Assembly: GCA_009991425.1 (NCBI GenBank)
Contig: JAACWH010000031.1
Span: 1 to 64,000 of the forward strand
Direction of reading: 5' to 3'
DNA: 64,000 nt
Origin: Leptospira sp.
GTDB lineage: Bacteria > Spirochaetota > Leptospiria > Leptospirales > Leptospiraceae
Shown in pieces: positions 7,700 through 16,709 of the stretch (position 1 is its first letter; each line of letters opens with the position of its first letter). The position numbers were made by a program, and so were the translations under genes. Under the pieces are notes generated by a model that was given only the letters and a program-made list of their open reading frames with translations, had not been told where the DNA came from and did not search any database.

Positions 7700-9430
7700 A
7701 TGCCAAACAAGCCTGGAAGACCAAGATCAGCTAATTACCATAAGAACCTAGAAAAGAGAGTAAGACAATCCGAACGAAAGCTATCTCAAGGATCTGATGG
7801 GATTTATCGCGAAACTATTCAAAGCAATTCTAAAGAACTTACAAATCAGGTAAATGAAAAGCTCCTTACCATGGCTAAATCCTTCCTTGGTTATGTCGAT
7901 TCTCCTGGAGTAGCTGGAAAGTATGCAAAGTCTCCAGTTTATACCTATGAGCAGTATCAGGTGATGACTGATGGTGTTAGGCTTCGTCCTGTTTGGAGAA
8001 TTGACTATACTATGCTTAGGCAAGCTGCTATGGGAACCTCATTGATTTCTGCCATCCATACTGTGAGAGTAGATGATCTATGCAGATTTGCTCGTATCTC
8101 TAAAAAAGAAGGTATCGATTTCAAAATGGATGAAGAATCTGAGAAGATTTCTCCAGAAATAGAAAACCAAATGGGTAAATTCGGACAGTTTCTTAAGTTC
8201 ATGGGTGATAAGGTTGAAGGTTGGACCGAAAGAGATCAACTTTATCCTGTTTTTGAAATGAAACTTCGCGATACATTAACCGTAGATTCTATTGCTCTTT
8301 GGATTGTGAAAAATGGATTTGGAAGACCCATTGAAATTAAGTATTTAGATCCTTGTACGATTTTTCCTATTGATGCAACAAAAGGCTATAGAGGCGATAA
8401 ATCAATTCGTTTCGTACAAATGGTAGATAACACCGTAGTAGAAGTATTTGGCGCTGATGAATTGCTATGGATGCATAAAAACCATCTTTCTGATGTTCAG
8501 CTAAGAGGATGGGGATTTGCTCCTTTGGAAGCTGTAATGCTTGAGCTGGTTGGAGTTATCAATTCATTAAAATTCAATAGGGAGAGATTTACAAGGCAAC
8601 CTCCTCCAGGATTTCTTTCTATCATGGGTGATATCTCTCAAGACGCTATTGATGCGCTCGAAATTCAATGGAAAGAAATGGTATCTGGCTTAGATGATAA
8701 TCATGCAATTCCAATTATGAGCTCATCTGCAGGAGAGATAAAATGGACCCCTCTTAATTTAGCAAATGATATGATGTTCAAAGATTTTATGCAATGGTTA
8801 GTCTCTTTTGTCTTAATTGGGCATGGAATGGATCAGGCAGAATTAGGATTACGTCTTTTGGGTTCCCAATCTCTTGGTGAAGCTAATCAAAATGATAAGA
8901 TTAAAGCTTCAATGACTAGAGCCAAAAAAGCCCTACTAACATATTTTGAGTCGGTTTATGATAGAATTAAAGCATTTTTCCCAGAATACAGTATGTTTCA
9001 TGTCGAGTTTGCTGGAAAAGATCCTGAGGATGAGAAAGATAAATTAGCTAAGATTAAAGAAGAAAGCTCTACATTCAAAATGATCGATGAAATTAGATTG
9101 GAACAAGACCTTCCAACTCTTGGTGAAAAGATGGCTGAGATGTATGGTGTTGATATAGAAGAAGTTAAGAAAATGGGAGCTCTTATCTTAAATCCTACTT
9201 ATCAGCAGTATGCTATGAGTCAATCTCAACCTCAAGGAATGGATGAGATGGGTATGGAAGGAGAGGACGAATTTGGTGATGAATCCAATCAAGAATTTGA
9301 TGAAAACCAAAATGCTGAAATGAACTCCAATAATGAAGACGTAGAATTTGAGAATTCAGGCAATGATCTAGAATTTGAAGATGAGGGTTTCGCTGATTCT
9401 CTTGAAGAAGATGCAGACTTAAAAATCTAA
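7700..9430 (+). CDS. Phage portal protein
   Basis: 576 aa. The ring-forming portal sits at one capsid vertex and is the DNA channel and terminase docking site. The order of elements fits portals: an early stem-type region with YEQYQVMTDGVRLRPVWRID, a beta-rich wing (IALWIVKNGFGRPIEIKYLD, then LWMHKNHLSD), the GFAPLEAVMLEL helix, and the C-terminal helical crown with LGSQSLGEANQND. The last ~80 residues are strongly acidic (EGEDEFGDESNQEFDENQ). It is transcribed alone on the plus strand, about 38.6 kb from the terminase and on the opposite strand, with a CCGATA element 25 nt upstream. Its stop overlaps the convergent gene's stop by 4 nt. Confidence 0.85.
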   Translation: MPNKPGRPRSANYHKNLEKRVRQSERKLSQGSDGIYRETIQSNSKELTNQVNEKLLTMAKSFLGYVDSPGVAGKYAKSPVYTYEQYQVMTDGVRLRPVWRIDYTMLRQAAMGTSLISAIHTVRVDDLCRFARISKKEGIDFKMDEESEKISPEIENQMGKFGQFLKFMGDKVEGWTERDQLYPVFEMKLRDTLTVDSIALWIVKNGFGRPIEIKYLDPCTIFPIDATKGYRGDKSIRFVQMVDNTVVEVFGADELLWMHKNHLSDVQLRGWGFAPLEAVMLELVGVINSLKFNRERFTRQPPPGFLSIMGDISQDAIDALEIQWKEMVSGLDDNHAIPIMSSSAGEIKWTPLNLANDMMFKDFMQWLVSFVLIGHGMDQAELGLRLLGSQSLGEANQNDKIKASMTRAKKALLTYFESVYDRIKAFFPEYSMFHVEFAGKDPEDEKDKLAKIKEESSTFKMIDEIRLEQDLPTLGEKMAEMYGVDIEEVKKMGALILNPTYQQYAMSQSQPQGMDEMGMEGEDEFGDESNQEFDENQNAEMNSNNEDVEFENSGNDLEFEDEGFADSLEEDADLKI

Positions 9431-10080
9431 TCATTCACTAGAACAGCAATTGCGCACTCTGACTCGAATTGTTTTTCAAGCTTCTTCAAATTTTCATACA
9501 GGCTTCTAGTATATTGTTTGTTCCCACAAATTACTTTCAGTTGGATACCATTCTCTCTGCCTACTTCTAAAAAGAAGTGGGCAATTTCCATCGTTGCCCA
9601 TGAATTGATAAACTCTGTTTTTGAGAGGTCTAGTGTTAGTCTTCGATCTGAATACTCAAGTTTCCGAACAAACTTAGCATAAAAATTAAGAAGATTCTTA
9701 AGGTTATTAGTTTTATCTAATCGTAAATTTCTAGCAATTGTAACTGTGGCTCCAATTCCTTGAATATAAACTTTATTCGGATCATTCTGAATATTTTCAA
9801 TTATTTCCAACATCTCTTGATTTTTTGAAATAATTATTTCTAATTCTTGAATTCTATGAGCAAGATCTCTATTTAACTGTTTTAATTCGGCAATCTCATC
9901 CATTAAATGCATTCCAGGAGAATTTTTTAAACCATCACTTGATTTGGTAAATAAGTCCGATAGAAATGATTTTATCTGTTTTGAATATACGATTAGAAAT
10001 ATCAATAATATATTTATTGAAAGTAAAATTGAAAACCATGCTGGAATTTCTGTTAGTGCTGATATTGTTTCTTTGTTCAT
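9427..10080 (-). CDS. Membrane-anchored coiled-coil protein with STAS-like domain
   Basis: 217 aa. One TM near the N-terminus (WFSILLSINILLIFLIVY, about residues 15-32), a coiled coil (IAELKQLNRDLAHRIQELE, about 62-95), then a C-terminal domain about 115-215 whose strand-helix-strand pattern includes LTLDLSKTEFINSWATMEIAHFF. A 'DLS...FINSWA' strand followed by a helix is the signature of STAS/anti-sigma-antagonist-like folds. The gene closes the propeller/fibre operon, unusual for a signalling-type domain. It could act at the host inner membrane during infection or superinfection. No phage precedent is known to me. Confidence 0.5.
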   Translation of the reverse strand: MNKETISALTEIPAWFSILLSINILLIFLIVYSKQIKSFLSDLFTKSSDGLKNSPGMHLMDEIAELKQLNRDLAHRIQELEIIISKNQEMLEIIENIQNDPNKVYIQGIGATVTIARNLRLDKTNNLKNLLNFYAKFVRKLEYSDRRLTLDLSKTEFINSWATMEIAHFFLEVGRENGIQLKVICGNKQYTRSLYENLKKLEKQFESECAIAVLVND

Positions 10081-10097
10081 ATTTTTTTATTCATTTT

Positions 10098-11220
10098 CTA
10101 AATTTTAATCGCACCTATTCGATTTCTAATTTGTCCACCAAGGGTAGCAAAATTACCAGTTATGTATAACGCATCTAAATTTTGTGCTAACCTACTGACC
10201 GTATTATCCGCTCCATTAGTTGGATACCAAGAAGTTACTGCACCTGTGGTCATATCGATTGCACCTATTCGATTTCTAGTTTGTCCACCAAGGGTAGTAA
10301 AAAAACCACCTACATACAAAATGTTCGTCCCCACTTGAGGAAGAAGAGTAAAAACCGTACTATTTGCCCCACCAGGTGGATACCATGAAGTCACCGTACC
10401 TGTAGTCATGTTGATTGCACCTATTCGGTTTCTAGCTTGTCCACCAAGGGTAGTAAAAAAGCCACCTACATACATTGTATTATTAAATATTTCAATAACA
10501 TTGATATTTCCATTAGCACCACCAGGTGGATACCAAGTGCTTACGAATCCTGTAAATATTTCAATAGCACAAATTCGATTTCTAGTAGGGCCAATAATAC
10601 CGCCCATTGTAGTAAAATCTCCACCTATATACAATAGATCGTTACTATGCGTTATCCATCGAACTTGGTTATTCGGAGGACCTGACGCAAAATTAACATT
10701 TGGTGTTATTTGCCAAGAAGTAGTTGCCCCTGATATTAAATCAACTGCACCAATATTTGGTCTTTCTAATCCTCCTAAAAGCGAGAAATTGCCCCCGACG
10801 AATAAAGAGTTGCCTACAGCATGAAGAGAAAAGATTGTTCCTGTTCCTTCTACCCCACCAGGTGGATACCAAGAAGTTACTTGACCTGTGGTAGTATCGA
10901 TTGCACAAATCCCATCTCTGGATTGTCCACCAAGGGTAGTAAAATTACCGCCGACGAATAAAGTATTTCCTGATACATGAAGTGCAGTGACAATATTATC
11001 TGCCCCACCAGGTGGATACCAAGGGAGCACCTCACCTGTGGTCATGTCGATTGCACAAATATAATTTCTTGGTTGTCCACCGATAGTTGTAAAATCTCCA
11101 CCGACAAATAAAGTATTTTCTGTAATAGCATAACAACATCTAATATTTTGATTTGCCCCACCAGATGGATACCAAGGGAGAACAGTTCCTGGAGGAGATT
11201 GGATGTTATGGATTTTTCTC
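10098..11220. repeat. Tandem ~150-bp DNA repeats encoding propeller blades
   Basis: Near-identical blocks recur at roughly 150-bp intervals, for example CACCAGGTGGATACCA and GTCCACCAAGGGTAGTAAAA. They are coding repeats, not CRISPR: spacing follows blades and the reading frame is kept. Confidence 0.75.
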
Positions 11221-11246
11221 TTCATTAATCCTAATGGTGGAATCAT
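10098..11246 (-). CDS. Seven-bladed beta-propeller tail protein (DUF5122-type repeats)
   Basis: 382 aa made almost wholly of seven repeats of ~50 residues, each with a core such as LFVGGDFTTIGGQ followed by RNxIxAIDMTTG and WYPPGGA. The cores I count are VGGDFTTIGGQ, VGGNFTTLGGQ, VGGNFSLLGGL, IGGDFTTMGGI, VGGFFTTLGGQ (twice) and ITGNFATLGGQ. Seven blades make a closed propeller. The GGxFTxxGG pattern is that of DUF5122 propellers. The gene directly follows a long tail-fibre gene (4 nt), so the product is probably a fibre tip or fibre-bound adhesin. The nearly identical blades suggest recent internal duplication. No signal peptide. Confidence 0.75.
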   Translation of the reverse strand: MIPPLGLMKRKIHNIQSPPGTVLPWYPSGGANQNIRCCYAITENTLFVGGDFTTIGGQPRNYICAIDMTTGEVLPWYPPGGADNIVTALHVSGNTLFVGGNFTTLGGQSRDGICAIDTTTGQVTSWYPPGGVEGTGTIFSLHAVGNSLFVGGNFSLLGGLERPNIGAVDLISGATTSWQITPNVNFASGPPNNQVRWITHSNDLLYIGGDFTTMGGIIGPTRNRICAIEIFTGFVSTWYPPGGANGNINVIEIFNNTMYVGGFFTTLGGQARNRIGAINMTTGTVTSWYPPGGANSTVFTLLPQVGTNILYVGGFFTTLGGQTRNRIGAIDMTTGAVTSWYPTNGADNTVSRLAQNLDALYITGNFATLGGQIRNRIGAIKI

Positions 11247-11250
11247 TTGT

Positions 11251-12990
11251 TTAACCTTGATTCAATGCAACTAATGCATGAATTCTAGTTCCAAAGTTTA
11301 TAAAGGTGTAAATATCAAATCTATTAGCCGTGACAGTGGGTGTTGGTTGAGTTTGATTTTCCCATCTAATTGGTAGAGGAGCAGAAAAGGTTAAGGAATA
11401 CGCTGACCCAGTGGATGCAACCTCTAGGACTACAGTCTGAAGAATTGACATATTCGAAAGAGTTATGGTTGCGTTCCCACCTGCTTTCGAATAATAAGAG
11501 AATTCAGAGCAATTTAGAGTTATATTTCCTGAAGGAATTGATGGAACTGAATCAACATTAATCCGTGCATGTGATTTGATATCAAATTGCAAACTTGGAC
11601 TTAGGTTAAGAATATCAACCCAATCAAACCATGTAAATTCTCCTCCTCCTATATCGAACATATATTTTCTCATAAAGACCTTATCTCTCGTTAATAGACT
11701 ATCACCTTTAACGGGAAATAAATGCTGAACGATTGAATTACCTACCCCTTTTGTAACTACTAAAATACATTCAATATTTCCGAGAGATATAGGAAGAAAA
11801 AATACTGGTCTACCTGCCGAAATCGTAGTAAGTGTAACGGAATAAACTCCAGGGGTCAGAGTAGTATTAATATTTGTTACTGTAACAGGTGAATTTTCAG
11901 GTGGTGTTCCCGTGATTTCAGAATAATCTATTTGCTTGAATGTTTTATCTGAATGCAAATATTCACCAATGCTCCCAGATGGTAAATTATCTTCTTTGTT
12001 ATTTTCTAAATCGTTGATAGAATTAGTAATCGCGTTTAAACCATTTTCGAGATCTGATACATCTGATTGCTGAATTAATCTAAATGAGTTGCTTCCATCT
12101 AAAAATTCATTCGGATTAGTCAATGATGGTAATGTGATGATATTCCCTAAGTAGGTACTAATAGAGTTGATATCATTGATGATGTTTGAAAGCTCAGTTG
12201 CCAAACCTTCAACATTTCCAATTGTTATTGATACAAACTCTTTTAATCCATTGAAAAATTTATCAACATCTGATGGTGAGATATTAGGCTCCTTTCCAGC
12301 TAATGCTAGGAAGACTGCCTTTTGTGATGGTGCTTTTAATTCTTCTAACTCATTGATATCATTATCAACAGCTGCTGACTTAGCTCTCTCATCTGTAAAA
12401 TAAAGATTAGTTGAACCTTCAGCTAATTTATTAGTGTTAGATTCGATATTTCCACTGCTATCTAATCCTTGGTACCCCGTTGGTTGATTTCTTTCAGATC
12501 GTAGTTGGTATTGCGGATGATCGTCACCAGAATCATTTCCAATCAGTTCACTATGAAACTGAATTCTAGCTTTTGTTTTTATCCACCTACCAGGAGATGA
12601 TGCTACAATATCATTAGGCAAGATAACTAAATCGGGAATTTCGGGATTTGGTACACTTGCAACTGATTGTTCATCAAATTGATAGAAGGCTTCAATGTCC
12701 TCTACATATCGAATTTGTTTATCTCTTCTTTCTGTAATAGGAATAGAAGTTAATTCAGATAGATTTTGAACTGGTAGTCCAAAATTCAATAGCACATTTT
12801 CTCTTAGAAACTCAAGATTGACCGAGTCTTTTGGATCAACTGGATTTTTCGTTCTTACTGGAAGCAATTCCAAAGCTGAACTAAGAAATTCTATATGAGA
12901 ATCCTTTTCAGATTTTAAAGAATTCCCACCTTTTCCTAGTTTTACTAGAGAATTGATTCCAGAGAGAAGAAAATCAAATGTTTTATTCAA
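11251..12990 (-). CDS. Long tail fibre protein
   Basis: 579 aa. Residues about 185-235 carry the fibre motif LAEGSTNLYFTDERAKSAA then SQKAVFLALAGKE, the same module as in the fibre at 4646-5872. Before it comes SGDDHPQYQLRSERNQPTGYQG, another fibre hallmark (DHPQYQL). Coiled-coil stretches follow (NDINSISTYLGNIITL, NAITNSINDLENN), then a beta-rich C-terminal domain with ITLSNMSILQTVVLEV. It is expected to be a trimeric host-recognition fibre at the baseplate, made together with the propeller protein encoded next. Confidence 0.8.
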   Translation of the reverse strand: MNKTFDFLLSGINSLVKLGKGGNSLKSEKDSHIEFLSSALELLPVRTKNPVDPKDSVNLEFLRENVLLNFGLPVQNLSELTSIPITERRDKQIRYVEDIEAFYQFDEQSVASVPNPEIPDLVILPNDIVASSPGRWIKTKARIQFHSELIGNDSGDDHPQYQLRSERNQPTGYQGLDSSGNIESNTNKLAEGSTNLYFTDERAKSAAVDNDINELEELKAPSQKAVFLALAGKEPNISPSDVDKFFNGLKEFVSITIGNVEGLATELSNIINDINSISTYLGNIITLPSLTNPNEFLDGSNSFRLIQQSDVSDLENGLNAITNSINDLENNKEDNLPSGSIGEYLHSDKTFKQIDYSEITGTPPENSPVTVTNINTTLTPGVYSVTLTTISAGRPVFFLPISLGNIECILVVTKGVGNSIVQHLFPVKGDSLLTRDKVFMRKYMFDIGGGEFTWFDWVDILNLSPSLQFDIKSHARINVDSVPSIPSGNITLNCSEFSYYSKAGGNATITLSNMSILQTVVLEVASTGSAYSLTFSAPLPIRWENQTQPTPTVTANRFDIYTFINFGTRIHALVALNQG

Positions 12991-13022
12991 GATTAGTCTA
13001 TAACCTCGTTAGATGATAACGA

Positions 13023-13415
13023 CTATCCGAAATAACTTTCGAATTTGATTTTGTTCACATCATAAGTCGTAGCAATATGCAACTGGTTAAGGTCTCCCGT
13101 CCAGAAAATAACACCATCTGGGAACTCGAACTCATCAGCTGATCCATTAAATCTCGCTTTCAATGGTGCTGGATCATCTTTTTTAATTGAGTTTGCAGTA
13201 TCATCTTCAGCATAAGTAGCCATCAGTAAAACGTATTTGAATTCAATATCCGATGGGATATTAATCTCAACAAGGTTGTCACTTGCCTTTAACTTCCTGG
13301 TGATTCTCTGTGGCTCATGCACTTGATATTCTTTCTCGAATTTCTCAATTAATCTTTGAGGTGCATTTCCATCTCTAGCCAATAATTCCAATTTTAATGT
13401 ATGAATTTCTGCCAT
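13023..13415 (-). CDS. Small beta-rich phage protein of unknown function
   Basis: 130 aa, not recognised. It has alternating strands (EINIPSDIEFKYVLLMATY, DGVIFWTGDLNQLHIATTYD) and no TM or signal. Its start is immediately adjacent to the stop of the 55-aa gene upstream. Its position between head and fibre genes suggests a virion decoration or tail accessory protein. Confidence 0.55.
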   Translation of the reverse strand: MAEIHTLKLELLARDGNAPQRLIEKFEKEYQVHEPQRITRKLKASDNLVEINIPSDIEFKYVLLMATYAEDDTANSIKKDDPAPLKARFNGSADEFEFPDGVIFWTGDLNQLHIATTYDVNKIKFESYFG

Positions 13416-13583
13416 TTACTTTTTACCCTCAGTTTGTGCTTGAGCACTCAACTTTTTTGTTCGTTCAATTATATCCTTCACAACTGCTTCAGCTTCATCT
13501 AAAGCTGTCTTTGGATCCTTCCCCATCATAATCCCTTGGAAGGAGAGTTGTGAAACCTGTTGAAAAATCATTTGTTCATTCAA
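13416..13583 (-). CDS. Small helical protein, about 55 aa
   Basis: A short gene ending directly before the next start. With the TTG at 13583 the product is LNEQMIFQQVSQ... (55 aa); with the internal ATG (13571) 51 aa. A GAGG stretch 8 nt before the TTG favours the longer form. The residues are helix-forming with KTALDEAEAVVKDIIERTKK, coiled-coil-like. No family recognised. It is the first gene of the unit driven by the CCGATA site at 13641. Confidence 0.65.
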   Translation of the reverse strand: MNEQMIFQQVSQLSFQGIMMGKDPKTALDEAEAVVKDIIERTKKLSAQAQTEGKK

Positions 13584-13640
13584 AATACATACCTCGAAAA
13601 TTTTAATAATTCACTAAGGAAACTGTATTGGATTTTGAAA

Positions 13641-13646
13641 TATCGG
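13641..13646 (-). promoter_or_regulatory. CCGATA late-promoter-like element, fibre/propeller unit
   Basis: The minus strand reads CATTCCGATATTTC, 57 nt before the TTG of the 55-aa gene and overlapping no gene. The spacing is longer than at most other copies. Confidence 0.4.
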
Positions 13647-13652
13647 AATGAA

Positions 13653-14414
13653 TTAGTAGGATTTTTTAAGCAAAATAGATTTTAAGATCGCAATATCAAT
13701 AGCAACAGCTTTTTTCAATGCTTTACTTTTTAGAGCATCATCTTTTATTTTTCCTATAGTTTCGTTATGCTTTTGCGCATTTATCTTAGGATAAAAGAAG
13801 CCTTTTGATTTATCGGATAAAATTACAAACTTTGTTGAGGATCTATGTACATGACCGCTTTTATAGACCTGTTCGCTTACACTAACATTTCCCTTTCCAG
13901 TCATTCCAGGATCGACTCGGGTTTTATATTTATTTCGAACTACTTTTGATGTTGAATCTTTAATTGAAGGTTCCTTTCTACTTCCAGTTTTTGTCAGGAC
14001 ATTGGATATTGCATTATTCTTAGGACTGACATTAGAACCATCCTCATTCTTCGAAAAAGGAATTATCAAATATCTTCCATTCTTTCCATGTCTAGCCTTG
14101 GATGAATTAAGAAGCCCTGGCTTCATGTCGAATCTCGCTCTACCATTTTGGATCACAGCAAGATAATTATATCGACCTTTATTGGCGTACATAATTCTAT
14201 AACTTCCAGGATCTCTTTGTTTTATTAGAAAACCACCTCCACCACCAGATCCTTCAAATACAGCCATCCTTCCCCACCAGGAAGGTGTAGTATGGTTGGC
14301 CACTAAGTCAGTCCATGTTCTTCGTAATTTTTCAGATATCTCTAATAGAATTTTATTAGTTGTAGTAAAATATCCTTGATTCCAAAGCCGATCAAATTTT
14401 TTATTTATACTCAT
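13653..14414 (-). CDS. Tail-completion/neck-like virion protein
   Basis: 253 aa. The centre contains YLAVIQNGRARFDMKPGLL followed by NGRYLIIPFSK. 'VIxNG..xxDMKxxLL...RYxxIPF' is a pattern of virion proteins often listed as tail completion/HK97 gp10-like or head-tail morphogenesis factors. The N-terminus is amphipathic helix and the C-terminus basic with KDDALKSKALKKAVAIDIAI. It lies after the capsid terminator, so it is reached by read-through or from a promoter I cannot see. Confidence 0.55.
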   Translation of the reverse strand: MSINKKFDRLWNQGYFTTTNKILLEISEKLRRTWTDLVANHTTPSWWGRMAVFEGSGGGGGFLIKQRDPGSYRIMYANKGRYNYLAVIQNGRARFDMKPGLLNSSKARHGKNGRYLIIPFSKNEDGSNVSPKNNAISNVLTKTGSRKEPSIKDSTSKVVRNKYKTRVDPGMTGKGNVSVSEQVYKSGHVHRSSTKFVILSDKSKGFFYPKINAQKHNETIGKIKDDALKSKALKKAVAIDIAILKSILLKKSY

Positions 14415-14439
14415 ATTTTTTATGAATGTTTAACAAATG

Positions 14440-14473
14440 AAAAAGGCTCCACTTGATTTCTCAAGGAAGCCTT
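14440..14473 (-). terminator. Rho-independent terminator after the capsid gene
   Basis: On the minus strand AAGGCTTCCTTGA, loop GAAA, TCAAGTGGAGCCTT, then TTTTT. The stem has a small internal mismatch. It starts 26 nt after the capsid stop codon and fits limiting transcription of downstream genes relative to capsid. Confidence 0.8.
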
Positions 14474-14499
14474 CTTTATACTTTGAAACTTAAGATTTG

Positions 14500-15957
14500 T
14501 TACAATCTGACCGGAACGTTTTTCCAGACTCGAAATTTCTCAGGAGCAAAGTATTGAACTAACCCGTAGAATTCTACCATTCCTTGTTTAGTTCTTAGCT
14601 TACCACCTGCGCCATAAGGGAAAAGTGTCTTGGTGAACGATAATAACTCTGTTAGAACATAAGTTCTACTCTCATCTACTGTAGAACGTGAGTTAAAATC
14701 TCCCATCACGATGATTGTTGTTCCAGGAAGATCTTGATTCATATCTAAATGAACAGTATCACCCGATGGATTTCTTTTCAATTCAATCATGTAACGAATT
14801 GTGTTCGAACCAGGTTTAATTGATCTGAAAACTACGAATCTAGTAGCTGGTTTTCCACCAGAACCAGGTGTAATTGTAATTTCAACCGCCTCACCAGCTG
14901 CAACTGCAATTGCTTGCTCTGGACTTGCTTCTGACCAATCTAAATTGGTTCCCGCAGAAACTCGATACTTATAGCTACCAGCATCTGAAGAAGAAAATAA
15001 GGATCCAACAGTTGAACCGTTATTTGCTAAAACTACCGAAGGAATAGCTGGAGCTTCAGTTAATGATGTTGGACCTTCAACATAATTGCCTGTGGCTTCA
15101 TCCAAAACCATAGGGACTCCCCAATTGTGCTTATCCATGAATATATCTGTTTCAAAATTGATATACTCATCTTTAGCATTGGAATCATACATCCCTCTGA
15201 TAATATTGGACATTCCTACATTTCCAGGATTTTGGTTTGCATTTTGGAATACCCAAGACTTACCATTACCATCATAAATTTGATCGTAAAGTGCCTTTGT
15301 AGCATTATGCATCCATGCTTTGTTAGGAAGACCGAAATATTGAGTTCGGATTTCTGCACTGTAATGCTTCATTTCATCAGCCGTAGGAAATTGACCTCGT
15401 GCATCGATAACAAACTCAGAAGAAGCCGCTAAACATTTTTCTAAAATACCATCTTGAGTAAGTGGATTGTTTGCCTTCTTATGAAACCAAGAAGCTCTAG
15501 TTAGGTTTTCCATGGCTCTTCTAAGAGCACCATTCCCTTGAATTAAGGAAGGATCTGCAACATTATCCACGGTATCAACTACTTTGTTATAATCGAAACC
15601 TTCTCCAACGTAGCATACTTCATCGAATAGCCTTTTTAGAACTACGTCTCTAAATCTTGGCTCGTCTGATTGACCGATATGGGAAGATCGGTACCAACCA
15701 CCGCCATGAGACTTGTTTTTATTGTATTCTGCAATGACTTGTTTGACAGATCGTTTAGGAACTTGAGATAAAAATCTAAAATCTTTATCTGAAGAAACAA
15801 GACTTACAAATGTCTTGTCCAATGACTGCATTGATAATGCAGCTCCCGAACCACCATCTACAAATGGTGAAATTCCACCTTGTGCAGTGTTAGCCTCGAA
15901 TGCTTTTCGAATTTCGAGGATCTGATCTAATGAATATTGTCCTGGGATGAAAGACAT
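14500..15957 (-). CDS. Major capsid protein (HK97-fold expected)
   Basis: 485 aa. It sits in the canonical order protease - scaffold - capsid and is followed by a strong terminator, as expected for the most abundant virion protein. The N-terminal arm has MSFIPGQYSLDQILEIRKAF. A central segment about residues 300-380 (SYKYRVSAGTNLDWSEASP, VEITITPGSGGKPATRFVV) looks like a fibronectin/Ig-like insertion on the capsid surface. The C-terminus has LRTKQGMVEFYGLVQYFAPEKF. No catalytic motif. The start ATG overlaps the scaffold stop by 1 nt. Confidence 0.8.
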   Translation of the reverse strand: MSFIPGQYSLDQILEIRKAFEANTAQGGISPFVDGGSGAALSMQSLDKTFVSLVSSDKDFRFLSQVPKRSVKQVIAEYNKNKSHGGGWYRSSHIGQSDEPRFRDVVLKRLFDEVCYVGEGFDYNKVVDTVDNVADPSLIQGNGALRRAMENLTRASWFHKKANNPLTQDGILEKCLAASSEFVIDARGQFPTADEMKHYSAEIRTQYFGLPNKAWMHNATKALYDQIYDGNGKSWVFQNANQNPGNVGMSNIIRGMYDSNAKDEYINFETDIFMDKHNWGVPMVLDEATGNYVEGPTSLTEAPAIPSVVLANNGSTVGSLFSSSDAGSYKYRVSAGTNLDWSEASPEQAIAVAAGEAVEITITPGSGGKPATRFVVFRSIKPGSNTIRYMIELKRNPSGDTVHLDMNQDLPGTTIIVMGDFNSRSTVDESRTYVLTELLSFTKTLFPYGAGGKLRTKQGMVEFYGLVQYFAPEKFRVWKNVPVRL

Positions 15958-16709
15958 TATTTTCCCTCTCTTAGTTTAGAATCTACATAGCTTTGTGCAT
16001 TCTCAGAAAGCTTTCTGTTATGTTCGAAGAATGTCATTTCTTCAAGTGCTAGATCGCCAGCTTGGATGCCTTTCAAAATAATTAATTCAGCTTCCTTCAT
16101 CTTCTCGGGAGACATTACAGCTGGTGCAGAAGCAGATGCACCTTTAGTTACATCCTGTTCTATAACTGGTGTTTTTTGTGAACTAGGAGCTGGGGTAACT
16201 TGAAGCTTTGCGATAGTTGATTTCAAGACTTCGATTTCCTTTGACATTTCACCCATTTTCGTTTGTTGCTCAATTACCTTATTGAGACCTTCAGCCAGCA
16301 AAGCCTGATTTTCGTTAATCGCTAAAAGAGATTTTTGAATCTCGTCATTACCCATATTTCCTTCTCCACTTTCATTCATGATATCATCTTGAGTTCCCAC
16401 AGTATCAGTTGCATCATCTTCAAAATATCCATCGATTACTGAATTGCTGAAGTCTTCCAAGTCTTTCTCTTCTACGCCTTGCGACTTTGCCCATTCACTA
16501 ACAGAGTCAAGGTCAGGAGCTAAATCTCCTGTCTCGAATAATACTACGGCCGTTGAAGCCAATTCACCTAGATCTAATGAAGATGGATCATCTATAGGAG
16601 AATCATCTCCAGTTTCTGTTTCACTAGGAAGGTTAGATTTTTGAACATCTTGTTTACCAAGAGACTCACGAAGTTTTTTTAAAGCTTCTTCAAACATTAA
16701 TTTCTCCAT
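15957..16709 (-). CDS. Capsid scaffolding-type protein
   Basis: 250 aa, acidic and Ser/Thr-rich in the first half (SETETGDDSPIDDPSSLDLG), coiled coil in the second (MGEMSKEIEVLKSTIAKLQ), with a short basic C-terminus. Composition and position between protease and capsid are those of scaffolding proteins that are cleaved and leave the head. It overlaps the protease gene by 20 nt and the capsid gene by 1 nt. Confidence 0.7.
   Translation of the reverse strand: MEKLMFEEALKKLRESLGKQDVQKSNLPSETETGDDSPIDDPSSLDLGELASTAVVLFETGDLAPDLDSVSEWAKSQGVEEKDLEDFSNSVIDGYFEDDATDTVGTQDDIMNESGEGNMGNDEIQKSLLAINENQALLAEGLNKVIEQQTKMGEMSKEIEVLKSTIAKLQVTPAPSSQKTPVIEQDVTKGASASAPAVMSPEKMKEAELIILKGIQAGDLALEEMTFFEHNRKLSENAQSYVDSKLREGK

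Noticed and set aside
10408..10824. Long plus-strand frame opposite the propeller gene
   Set aside because: It is the antisense of repeated blades; its Pro/Ile-rich composition is a shadow of GG/TT repeats and it has no ribosome binding site.
10098..11220. Regular repeats that might be a CRISPR array
   Set aside because: The spacing is about 150 bp, the 'spacers' are similar to one another and all lie in one reading frame; they encode propeller blades.
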